Shown here: piece by piece, positions 1 through 5,005 of the stretch
Layout: every line of letters starts with the position of its first letter
How positions within the stretch are numbered: position 1 is the stretch's first letter
Source: an uncultured Lachnospiraceae bacterium
Lineage (GTDB): Bacteria; Bacillota; Clostridia; Lachnospirales; Lachnospiraceae
Direction of reading: 5' to 3'
DNA: 5,096 nt
NCBI GenBank assembly: GCA_945788595.1
Contig: CALZMS010000103.1
Coordinates: 1-5,096 of the forward strand
Translations under genes and position numbers: made by a program
Notes under the pieces: model-generated
What the model was told of the DNA's origin: nothing
What the model saw: the letters and a program-made list of their open reading frames with translations, nothing else
Database searches by the model: none

Positions 1-485
1 ATCAAAGTAAAGAGACCCATGTGGAGATCAAGAATCCTTATTATGACCTGATCAATGATGAGAAAATCCTGGACCGTATCCTGCAGGAGTTTGGTCTGTA
101 CAAAGACAGCTCTCATATAATTAATGGCCATATGCCCGTACGTCTGACAAAGGGCGAATCTCCGGTACGCTGCGGAGGCAAGCTGCTGATCATCGACGGC
201 GGCTTCTGCAAGGCTTACCAGAAACAGACCGGTATTGCAGGATACACACTGATCTACAATTCCTACGGTATGACGCTGGTGGCTCATGATCCCTTCTCCT
301 CCACAGAGGAAGCCATCGAAAAAGAGCTGGATATCCATTCCGACCGGATCATGGTGCAGAAGACAGATCGCCGCCTGTTGGTAGGAGATACGGACAGCGG
401 ACTGGAAATGAAAGAACGTATCCGTGAGCTGGAAGAGCTTCTGAAGGCTTACAGAAACGGTACCATAAAGGAAAAAGTGAACTGA
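1..485 (+). CDS. fbp: Fructose-1,6-bisphosphatase class III, C-terminal part (gene starts before the window)
   Basis: This is the last 160 codons of a class III fructose-1,6-bisphosphatase, the Firmicute gluconeogenic enzyme that removes the 1-phosphate of fructose-1,6-bisphosphate in the cytosol. The frame is open from base 3, so the GTG at 21 is an internal valine and not the start. The family is about 640-670 residues long, so roughly three quarters lies upstream. Visible family marks are NGHMPV at 123-140 (the NGHxPV metal-site loop of the calcineurin-like phosphoesterase fold), KLLIIDGGF shortly after, and the conserved block with KAYQKQTGIAGYTLIYNSYG. The C-terminal end is a charged helix (MKERIRELEELLKAYRNG). 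The stop at 483-485 is one base before the start of the next gene, so the two are probably co-transcribed and translationally linked. Identification rests on recognised family motifs and is firm. Regulation cannot be judged because the promoter is outside the window. Confidence 0.95.
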   Translation, partial: QSKETHVEIKNPYYDLINDEKILDRILQEFGLYKDSSHIINGHMPVRLTKGESPVRCGGKLLIIDGGFCKAYQKQTGIAGYTLIYNSYGMTLVAHDPFSSTEEAIEKELDIHSDRIMVQKTDRRLLVGDTDSGLEMKERIRELEELLKAYRNGTIKEKVN

Positions 486-486
486 T

Positions 487-1176
487 ATGCCTGGATATAT
501 CATGCATCTGGCGGAAGGCAGACTTCTTGAGAAAACATTGACGGACCGTGAGTTTCTGAAAGGGGAGAGAGATCTCTCCCTTTTTCAGGATGGTCTGCTT
601 TTGCCGGACACGAAGAGAAAAAAAGAAAAGATAACCTCACATTTCTGGAATGAAAAGGATCTTTCACGGCTGGCGATTCCGCCGGATCTGGAGCTATTTT
701 ATCAGCGATACAGAGAAAAACTGTATATGCCGGTGCTTCTGGGGTACTGGGCGCATCTGCATCTGGACCGGGCTTTTGTGACCGGATTCTGGCCGGAAAA
801 TTTCCGGTTTCTGGATGAGATGGGAAATGAGCAGGTACTGGGTGAGAAGATACGTAAGGTGTATCTGAAAAACAAAGGAATTACCGTTCCCGTGAAGGAA
901 TTTTACAGTAAAGAGTGGTATTACGGTGATTACAGCCGGATGAATGCCCGCTTTATAGAAAAATACGATATCAGTGTTCCAAAAGTGATTCCCGGTTGTG
1001 CCGATGGGATAGCGGAGGTCGAGGAAGAGGATTTGTATACAGTCCGACAGGAGCTTCTGGAGCTTTGCTGTGCATCCGGAAATGAAAATCATAGTCTGAA
1101 GGTATTTTCTCCGGAAGATCTGGATGAATTTTTGAAAAAAACAGCCGCAGAATTTCTGCAGCTGCTGGAAACGTAA
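487..1176 (+). CDS. Putative zinc-dependent phospholipase C-like / metal-dependent hydrolase-like protein, function unknown
   Basis: A 229-residue soluble protein with no signal peptide. The order of conserved-looking residues resembles the zinc-dependent phospholipase C-like hypothetical proteins of Clostridia: MPGYIMH with His7, then GLLLPD with Asp41, then TSHF with His52, then PDLELFYQRY, and the hallmark helix LLGYWAHLHLDRAF with His90 and Asp94. His7, Asp41, His52, His90 and Asp94 are the candidate metal ligands (inference from spacing, not from alignment). Because there is no export signal, a secreted toxin-like phospholipase is unlikely, and an intracellular phosphoesterase or a binding-only relative fits better. 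The ATG lies one base after the fbp stop. An AAAGGA at 467-472 inside the end of fbp is the likely ribosome binding site, with a rather long 14-base spacing. The coupling with fbp suggests co-expression but does not reveal a substrate. A plain hypothetical protein is the safe alternative call. Confidence 0.75.
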   Translation: MPGYIMHLAEGRLLEKTLTDREFLKGERDLSLFQDGLLLPDTKRKKEKITSHFWNEKDLSRLAIPPDLELFYQRYREKLYMPVLLGYWAHLHLDRAFVTGFWPENFRFLDEMGNEQVLGEKIRKVYLKNKGITVPVKEFYSKEWYYGDYSRMNARFIEKYDISVPKVIPGCADGIAEVEEEDLYTVRQELLELCCASGNENHSLKVFSPEDLDEFLKKTAAEFLQLLET

Positions 1177-1223
1177 GAGAATTTTTGCTCAGAATACGCA
1201 TGGTCTATGTGTAAGGATTCGTT

Positions 1224-1487
1224 TTAGATGTCTTCATTTTTAGTGTTGTCATCCTGCGCGTCTTTTTCTTCGGAATCGATCTTCCATTCCTTTTTACGGG
1301 CTGCGTTGTTGAAGATCAGCGTACCGCTGTAGACGATGACCGGGATTACGATGGTGCAGTAAATGGATGCTTTAAACAGCATAAAGGAATTGGGACTGTC
1401 CATCAGCGCGAAGACAAGGGTGGCCACATACATGGCGACCAGCAGTACGACACCGGACAGGGCCAGAATACGTTTGGCTTTTTTCAT
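1224..1487 (-). CDS. Small two-helix membrane protein, function unknown
   Basis: An 87-residue integral membrane protein that I do not recognise as a named family. It has a short basic N-terminus (MKKAKR), a first hydrophobic helix at about residues 7-28, a short loop around DSPNS, a second helix at about 37-59, and a highly charged tail (KKEWKIDSEEKDAQDDNTKNEDI). The positive-inside rule puts both ends in the cytosol. The start is supported by GGAGG at 1496-1500 (read on the minus strand), eight bases before the ATG. It is a single-gene unit, convergent with the phospholipase-like gene (48 bases between stops) and divergent from the zinc-ribbon operon. The acidic tail could be a protein-interaction segment (inference). 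No conserved catalytic residues are visible. Confidence 0.8.
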   Translation of the reverse strand: MKKAKRILALSGVVLLVAMYVATLVFALMDSPNSFMLFKASIYCTIVIPVIVYSGTLIFNNAARKKEWKIDSEEKDAQDDNTKNEDI

Positions 1488-1528
1488 AATAACTACCTCC
1501 CGAATACAGATGTATGGTTCGGGAAATT

Positions 1529-1557
1529 ATTATAAGGGAAATCCGGTAAAAAAACAA
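1529..1557 (-). promoter_or_regulatory. Sigma-A-type promoter for the minus-strand small membrane protein
   Basis: Read on the minus strand, a perfect -10 hexamer TATAAT (1529-1534) is preceded at 17 bases by TTGTTT (1552-1557), a weak -35. Transcription would start near 1522, giving a leader of about 35 bases that carries the GGAGG site. The -10 and spacing are good and the -35 matches only its first three bases. Confidence 0.55.
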
Positions 1558-1611
1558 TGTGAAACAGAGCATCGTTTATGAAGTTTTTAGAAAAAGTTCA
1601 TGGTGATGCAA

Positions 1612-1658
1612 TTGTAATTTGAGGATAAAACGTTTACTATGGCTGTAAATTGTAAAAT
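1612..1658 (+). promoter_or_regulatory. Candidate promoter region of the four-gene operon
   Basis: The divergent intergenic region (1488-1730) must hold a plus-strand promoter. The best pairing I see is TTGTAA (1612-1617) and TACTAT (1635-1640) with a 17-base spacer, each 4 of 6 to consensus. A second -10-like TAAAAT (1653-1658) has no well-placed -35. Either would leave a leader of about 65-85 bases before the AAGGAGG at 1713-1719. The exact promoter is uncertain. Confidence 0.3.
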
Positions 1659-1730
1659 TAGACACACCGTGACGAAGGTACAAAAAAGACAGAGGAAACC
1701 TTTAACGGTGCTAAGGAGGCAGATCACATT

Positions 1731-2150
1731 ATGATGAACAAGCTTAGAAACTGGTATATGGGTTTTATGCAGGGAAGATATGGCGAGCGGGGAATAGACG
1801 AATTTGGCCGTTTCCTGAATATAGCCACCATCGTATTCCTTGTACTGTCCATGCTGTTTCGCAAGGTTGGCATTTTTTACTGGATCGCGCTGGCGCTGCT
1901 GATCTATGATTATTACCGTATCCTTTCCCGGGACTTTACAAAGCGCAGACGGGAAAATGATCGTTATCTGCAGATCCGCTACAATCGCGGCGCTTTTATG
2001 GAGGATATGAGAAGAAAAAGAGAAGATTCGAAAACACACCGGATCTATCGCTGTCCCCGCTGCCGCCAGAAGGTGCGCGTGCCAAGGGGAAGAGGACGTA
2101 TATCTATCCGCTGCCCGAAATGCGGCGAAGAATTTATTAAAAAGAGTTGA
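1731..2150 (+). CDS. Membrane protein with C-terminal zinc ribbon, first gene of the J-domain operon
   Basis: A 139-residue protein. The N-terminal segment (residues 5-30, with NWYMGFMQGRYG) is probably amphipathic and lies before two membrane helices at about 30-43 and 47-64, joined by a very short FRKVG turn. A strongly basic cytosolic stretch follows (KRRREND to RRKRED). The C-terminus is a zinc ribbon built from CPRC (Cys108, Cys111) and CPKC (Cys128, Cys131), the two-knuckle rubredoxin-like arrangement that should bind one zinc. Such modules usually hold proteins or nucleic acids and are not catalytic. The start follows an excellent AAGGAGG (1713-1719); the second ATG, three bases on, is less well spaced. 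It leads an operon with DUF5685, a J-domain protein and a tiny membrane protein, so it may be the membrane anchor that recruits the soluble partners (inference). I know no assigned function for this protein. Confidence 0.85.
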   Translation: MMNKLRNWYMGFMQGRYGERGIDEFGRFLNIATIVFLVLSMLFRKVGIFYWIALALLIYDYYRILSRDFTKRRRENDRYLQIRYNRGAFMEDMRRKREDSKTHRIYRCPRCRQKVRVPRGRGRISIRCPKCGEEFIKKS

Positions 2151-2156
2151 CAAAGT

Positions 2157-2990
2157 ATGTTCGGATATCTGACGGTATGTCGTGATGAATTAAAGATCAA
2201 AGACGAAAGAACGTATAAGGCCTGGTACTGCGGCATCTGTGAAGAGCTGAAAAAACGGCACGGGCAGCTTTCTCGGTTTACCCTGACCTATGATATGACT
2301 TTTCTTGCCATACTGCTGCAGGGCGTATACGAGGAAGCCACAAAGCAGGGACAGAAGCGGTGTCTGCCCCATCCCTTTAAGAAACATCCGGTGGTCACCG
2401 GAGAAATGACTGCTTATGCGGCGGATATGAATGTACTTCTGGCATATTATGATATTCTCGATGACTGGGAGGATGAAAGAAAACCGGGAGCGTATATCTT
2501 TTGCCGGGCACTCAGAAAAACCTTTGAGAAAACGGCAGAAAGATATCCCCGGCAGAAACAAGCCATTGAGGATTACTTAAAAGCACTGAAAGATTGTGAA
2601 AAGAGTGAAAGCCGGGACATTGATCTGGCTTCCGGACTGACAGGCCGGCTGATGGCAGATATATTTGCCCCTCGGGAAGATGCTTTCCGGGATACTCTGA
2701 GCAGGCTGGGCTTTCAGCTGGGAAAGTTCATTTATCTTATGGATGCCTGGGAGGACGTGGACAAGGACAGACAAAAGGGAAATTATAATCCCTTCGTGGA
2801 CTGGGCAGCAGAAGAAAACTTTGATGACAGAGTATATCAGCTTCTTCTGTTGATCGTATCGGATGCGGCCCGAGAATTTGAAAAGCTTCCCATTGAAGAA
2901 AATGTGGACATTTTAAGAAATATCCTGTATTGTGGTATTTGGTCAAAATATCAGATTTCATTGAAACGTAAAAAGGAAAAAATAAAGTGA
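2157..2990 (+). CDS. DUF5685 family protein, possibly with an isoprenoid-synthase-like all-helical fold
   Basis: A 277-residue soluble, largely helical protein that I recognise as DUF5685, a Clostridia family of unknown function. Family marks are the start MFGYLTV, the YCGIC motif (Cys25, Cys28), [21 protein letters not shown] (Cys69, His72, His77), [20 protein letters not shown] (acidic motif at 99-107) and [17 protein letters not shown] (187-204) followed by GNYNP. The two acidic motifs sit on predicted helices about 95 residues apart. This recalls the Asp-rich motifs of squalene/phytoene synthase-type enzymes, where they hold magnesium and diphosphate; that link is inference. The Cys/His residues could instead form a metal site. 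There is no signal peptide or membrane segment. It begins six bases after the upstream stop with only a weak AAAGAG upstream, so translational coupling is likely, and it overlaps the J-domain gene by four bases. The stoichiometry and order suggest a joint task with that chaperone. Confidence 0.88.
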   Translation: MFGYLTVCRDELKIKDERTYKAWYCGICEELKKRHGQLSRFTLTYDMTFLAILLQGVYEEATKQGQKRCLPHPFKKHPVVTGEMTAYAADMNVLLAYYDILDDWEDERKPGAYIFCRALRKTFEKTAERYPRQKQAIEDYLKALKDCEKSESRDIDLASGLTGRLMADIFAPREDAFRDTLSRLGFQLGKFIYLMDAWEDVDKDRQKGNYNPFVDWAAEENFDDRVYQLLLLIVSDAAREFEKLPIEENVDILRNILYCGIWSKYQISLKRKKEKIK

Positions 2991-3673
2991 CAGATCCCTA
3001 TAGTGTACTCGGCGTCTCACCGACAGCCGAGATGGATGAGATAAAAAAAGCATACAGAAAACTGAGCCGGATGTATCATCCGGACGCCAATATCAATAAC
3101 CCGAATAAGGAACAGGCTGAGGAAAAGTTTAAGCAGATCCAGGAGGCCTATAATCAGATCGTCAAGGAACGGGAAAATAAAGCTTCCGGAAACTATGGTC
3201 AGGGAAGCTACAGTCAGGGCGGCTATGGCGGTCAGAGTACCTACGGTTACGGTGGATTTGGCGGTTATGAACAGCAGAGACAGTCTGCGGAATATGACAA
3301 TGGTCCCATTGAGCTGCGGGCTGCGGCCAATTATATCAATAACGGTATGTATCAGGAAGCCATGAATGTTCTGCATAATATTTCTGAGAGAAATGCACAG
3401 TGGTATTATTTAAGAGCCCGGGCTAACTATGGTATCGGCAATCAGGTCAATGCTATGGAGGATGCCCAGCTGGCGGTGAATATGGATCCAAATAATATGG
3501 TATACCGGCAGTTTCTTTCCCAGCTGCAAAACGGTGGTGCCCAGTGGTATCAGAATACCGGGGAGAGCTACGGTTATCCGAACACTATGATGAATTTCGG
3601 CAACTGCTGTATGGAATGTCTGATGATCAATCTGTGTTGCAACTGCTGTTGTGGCTGTGGCCGTTGCTGCTAA
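2987..3673 (+). CDS. J-domain (DnaJ-like) protein with TPR-like region and C-terminal cysteine string
   Basis: A 228-residue co-chaperone-like protein. Residues 3-62 form a canonical J domain ([20 protein letters not shown], then HPD at 31-33, then [13 protein letters not shown]), so it should stimulate ATP hydrolysis by a DnaK-type Hsp70. A flexible Gly/Tyr/Gln linker covers 68-98. Residues 107-172 look like two TPR-type helical hairpins ([30 protein letters not shown]). The last 22 residues hold 11 cysteines, ending [12 protein letters not shown]. It lacks the CxxCxGxG zinc repeats and the client-binding beta domains of true DnaJ, so it is a specialised J protein and not dnaJ itself. The GTG start overlaps the upstream stop as GTGA, with AAAGGA at 2972-2977 as ribosome binding site. 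The cysteine tail may bind metal or sit at the membrane (inference). Family identity is firm but the client is unknown. Confidence 0.93.
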   Translation: MTDPYSVLGVSPTAEMDEIKKAYRKLSRMYHPDANINNPNKEQAEEKFKQIQEAYNQIVKERENKASGNYGQGSYSQGGYGGQSTYGYGGFGGYEQQRQSAEYDNGPIELRAAANYINNGMYQEAMNVLHNISERNAQWYYLRARANYGIGNQVNAMEDAQLAVNMDPNNMVYRQFLSQLQNGGAQWYQNTGESYGYPNTMMNFGNCCMECLMINLCCNCCCGCGRCC

Positions 3674-3691
3674 AATAGAAAGGAGTCGGAT

Positions 3692-3847
3692 ATGGCTGTA
3701 AAGAGAGAACAGATGGATAAGATCCTTCCAAAGGTGGAAATCGGTATTGTGGCAGCCTATGTGGCAGCTTATATTATCGGAGATATCCTGCATCTGAGAC
3801 ATACGGTGAAAATGGCGAAAAAATCTATTGGAAAAAAGAATAACTGA
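3692..3847 (+). CDS. 51-residue single-helix membrane protein, last gene of the operon
   Basis: A small gene below usual length cut-offs. It starts with ATG at 3692 and ends with TGA at 3845-3847. A strong AAAGGAG (3679-3685) lies six bases upstream, and the gene begins 18 bases after the J-domain stop. The product has a charged N-terminus (MAVKREQMDKILPKVE), one hydrophobic helix at about residues 17-33 (IGIVAAYVAAYIIGDIL), and a basic tail (RHTVKMAKKSIGKKNN). The last gene before the terminator, good ribosome binding site and sensible membrane-protein composition argue that it is real. I do not recognise a family. It could be a membrane anchor or small regulator for its operon partners (inference). 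Confidence 0.8.
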   Translation: MAVKREQMDKILPKVEIGIVAAYVAAYIIGDILHLRHTVKMAKKSIGKKNN

Positions 3848-3898
3848 GGCGGATAAGGGCATACTGAGAGTGTGCAAAAGACAAAATACTTATCCTCC
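3848..3898 (+). other. Possible folded 3'-UTR segment between the last operon gene and the terminator
   Basis: Directly after the stop codon, GGCGGATAAG (3848-3857) can pair with CTTATCCTCC (3889-3898) with one mismatch. It encloses a small hairpin, GCATAC (3859-3864) with GTGTGC (3870-3875). With the terminator it would make a folded 3' end. It could stabilise the mRNA or give a 3'-UTR-derived small RNA. The pairing is seen in the sequence, but any function is a guess. Confidence 0.3.
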
Positions 3899-3905
3899 CC
3901 TTTCT

Positions 3906-3952
3906 GGTTCTGCAAATGCGTGTTTGGCATGCGTTTGCAGGGCCTTTTTTTT
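3906..3952 (+). terminator. Strong rho-independent terminator of the J-domain operon
   Basis: A 17-base-pair stem pairs 3906-3922 with 3928-3944, with a five-base loop (TTTGG, 3923-3927) and four G-T wobbles. It is followed immediately by eight T residues (3945-3952). It lies 58 bases after the stop of the 51-residue gene and closes the four-gene transcript. Confidence 0.92.
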
Positions 3953-3953
3953 G

Positions 3954-3962
3954 TGAGGAACG
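3954..3962 (+). repeat. 9-bp direct repeat, left copy (candidate target-site duplication)
   Basis: TGAGGAACG occurs here and again at 4125-4133, exactly bracketing the inverted-repeat element. An identical 9-mer at both edges is the footprint expected from a transposition event. Confidence 0.6.
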
Positions 3963-3965
3963 GAC

Positions 3966-4006
3966 AGTTACGGCGGCGATCCGGCAGTCTCCTGCCCTGT
4001 GTATAA
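3966..4006 (+). repeat. Left arm of the 41-bp inverted repeat
   Basis: It begins AGTTACGGCGGCGATCC and ends GTGTATAA. It is the reverse complement of 4078-4118 except at base 3972 (G opposite T4112), which would still pair as G-U in RNA. Confidence 0.9.
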
Positions 4007-4077
4007 CTCCCGTGCTCCTCCTGCGCTCGCTCCGAGCCTGTAGTCTCGAAGTCGTGCTCGGTAAAGTCGCGCGGTAT

Positions 4078-4118
4078 TTATACACAGGGCAGGAGACTGC
4101 CGGATCGCCGCTGTAACT
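4078..4118 (-). repeat. Right arm of the 41-bp inverted repeat
   Basis: It begins TTATACACAGGGCAGG and ends CGCCGCTGTAACT. It mirrors the left arm with one mismatch. The near identity of the arms implies recent insertion or selection for the hairpin. Confidence 0.9.
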
Positions 4119-4124
4119 TGGTAA

Positions 4125-4133
4125 TGAGGAACG
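4125..4133 (+). repeat. 9-bp direct repeat, right copy (candidate target-site duplication)
   Basis: TGAGGAACG is identical to 3954-3962, six bases outside the right inverted-repeat arm. Confidence 0.6.
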
Positions 4134-4236
4134 TGTTAATGCAGGTTGCAGTCATAGAATATTCGTAATAGTATATAAATGCTTGAAGAGATAGTGCTTT
4201 CGGAGGAAGAAAAGAAAGGAGAATCTTCAGACCACA

Positions 4237-4828
4237 ATGGCAGAAAAGGATATTGCGGAGAAAACACTAGAATCCTACAGCGATGTATTTGCGGACATTA
4301 TCAATGTTTTGCTGTTTCAGGGAAATCATATCCTCAAGGCGGAAGAACTTGAAAACCCTGTCTTTGGCGGACAGAGTAGCAGTGCCGGAAGAATTATTGC
4401 CTTATTTCAATAACTATAAGCTCAATTTGTTTGAAATAGCGTATCTTTCTGATGAACAGCTTGATCTTTTTGAAAGTGATTTCTGGGTAGTAGCGGATTA
4501 TTTTATACAGATGAGAAAAAACAAAGATTATCGGCCAAGCCCAAGAAAAATCAGACATGTGCAGGAGACCCTGCAGCTTCTGAGTGTATTAACGGGGGAT
4601 ACGAGATTTGAAGAGGTATATTATAAGCAGATGGAAGGAGTACATAACATGTGTGAAGTGTTAGACAGAATTGAAAGTCGGGGAATAGAAAAGGGAATAC
4701 TTACAGAACGAGAACGCATGATTTGCAGGATGTACAAAAAGGGTTACACAGTGGAAGTTATTTCTGAAATTATGGAAATGCCGGAGAAAGCAGTGCGGAT
4801 AGTTGTGGGAGAACCGGTTCTCGTGTAG
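4237..4828 (+). pseudogene. Broken Rpn-family PD-(D/E)XK nuclease / putative transposase (internal deletion plus frameshift)
   Basis: Two pieces of one family lie in different frames. The first reads from ATG 4237 as MAEKDIAEKTLESYSDVFAD, then IINVLLFQGNHILKAEELEN, the standard N-terminus of Lachnospiraceae Rpn-type recombination-promoting nucleases, and then runs out of family sequence and stops at 4411-4413. The second, one frame over, carries the family C-terminus from about 4355: SLADRVAVPEELLPYFNNYK, LNLFEIAYLSDEQ, FESDFWVVADYFIQMRKNKD, then LLSVLTGDTRFEE and MCEVLDRIESRGIEKG, ending at TAG 4826-4828. The join is near 4351-4360. Intact members are about 300 residues; these pieces total about 195, so roughly 110 residues are gone, including the part expected to hold the catalytic Glu-x-Gln (GLENQT-like) motif. 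It is therefore nuclease-dead. The longest open frame here (from ATG 4283) is not a genuine start, because its first 20-odd residues are the N-terminal region read out of frame. AAAGGAG at 4215-4221 is the old ribosome binding site. Confidence 0.82.
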
Positions 4829-4855
4829 AGTTTAACGACGGGCAATGAATTAAAA

Positions 4856-4885
4856 AAAATAAATTTAAACGTTTAAATTTATTTT
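4856..4885. promoter_or_regulatory. Perfect 30-bp AT-rich palindrome, candidate LacI-family operator
   Basis: Bases 4856-4870 are the exact reverse complement of 4871-4885, with a CG dyad at the centre (TTTAAACGTTTAAA). AAACGTTT is the classic core of LacI/GalR-family operators such as those of PurR and GalR. It ends ten bases before a candidate -35 of the lipoprotein gene, a sensible place for transporter control (inference). Because it is flanked by A and T runs, it could instead act as a weak bidirectional terminator behind the pseudogene. The long AT-only arms are more than an operator needs. Confidence 0.5.
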
Positions 4886-4895
4886 CAATTTCAGT

Positions 4896-4924
4896 TAGAC
4901 TTTGTCCCTGACTATGAGTATTAT
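4896..4924 (+). promoter_or_regulatory. Candidate sigma-A promoter for the lipoprotein gene
   Basis: TAGACT (4896-4901, 4 of 6) and TATTAT (4919-4924, 5 of 6) are separated by 17 bases. Transcription would start near 4931, giving a leader of about 75 bases. The TATAAG at 4982-4987 looks better alone, but a start there would fall on the ribosome binding site. Confidence 0.45.
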
Positions 4925-5005
4925 GGAATTAGGAATTCCGGAGCAGCAACGAGATTTTGTTTCGGATTCACTAAAACTTACTATAAGATTTAGGGAGGAA
5001 AAAAC

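Larger units (their letters stand above)
3963..4124. mobile_element. MITE-like non-autonomous element with long terminal inverted repeats
   Basis: This segment of about 160 bp is clearly richer in G+C than its surroundings. It is framed by inverted repeats (3966-4006 and 4078-4118) that match at all but one of 41 positions. The centre (4007-4077) can extend the stem imperfectly (CCCGTGC with GCGCGG) and contains a further short pair, CCGAGC (4032-4037) with GCTCGG (4056-4061). It encodes no transposase: open frames crossing it merely read through the palindrome. The flanking 9-bp direct repeat supports insertion, although the inverted repeats end three bases from the left copy and six from the right, so the exact ends are uncertain. 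Such structures are typical of MITEs moved by a transposase in trans. As RNA it would fold into a very stable hairpin. Insertion just behind the terminator leaves the operon intact. An alternative is a chromosomal hairpin repeat of REP/ERIC type. Confidence 0.65.

Noticed and set aside
1195..1225. Short hairpin (TACGCAT with ATGTGTA, then a later TTTT) between convergent genes as a terminator
   Set aside because: The stem is only seven pairs with a wobble and low G+C, and the T run is separated from it by nine bases; too weak to call.
1587..2153. Long minus-strand open frame of 188 codons opposite the zinc-ribbon gene
   Set aside because: It lies antisense to a gene with clear membrane helices, zinc ribbon and strong ribosome binding site; its translation is low-complexity and lacks any recognisable domain.
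3410..3877. Minus-strand open frame opposite the J-domain gene and the small membrane gene
   Set aside because: It is antisense to well-supported genes with strong ribosome binding sites, and it is His/Ile/Thr-rich without domains.
3825..4116. Open frames on both strands across the terminator and inverted-repeat element
   Set aside because: They read straight through the terminator hairpin and palindrome, have no good ribosome binding site and are arginine/serine/cysteine-rich, as expected of non-coding GC-rich sequence.
4283..4354. ATG 4283 as the start of a 181-residue protein
   Set aside because: The region up to the join is the out-of-frame reading of the genuine Rpn N-terminus that begins at ATG 4237; no ribosome binding site precedes 4283.
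4809..4822. Perfect 14-bp palindrome GAGAACCGGTTCTC near the end of the Rpn pseudogene
   Set aside because: It lies inside former coding sequence, is short and has no promoter next to it; it could arise by chance.
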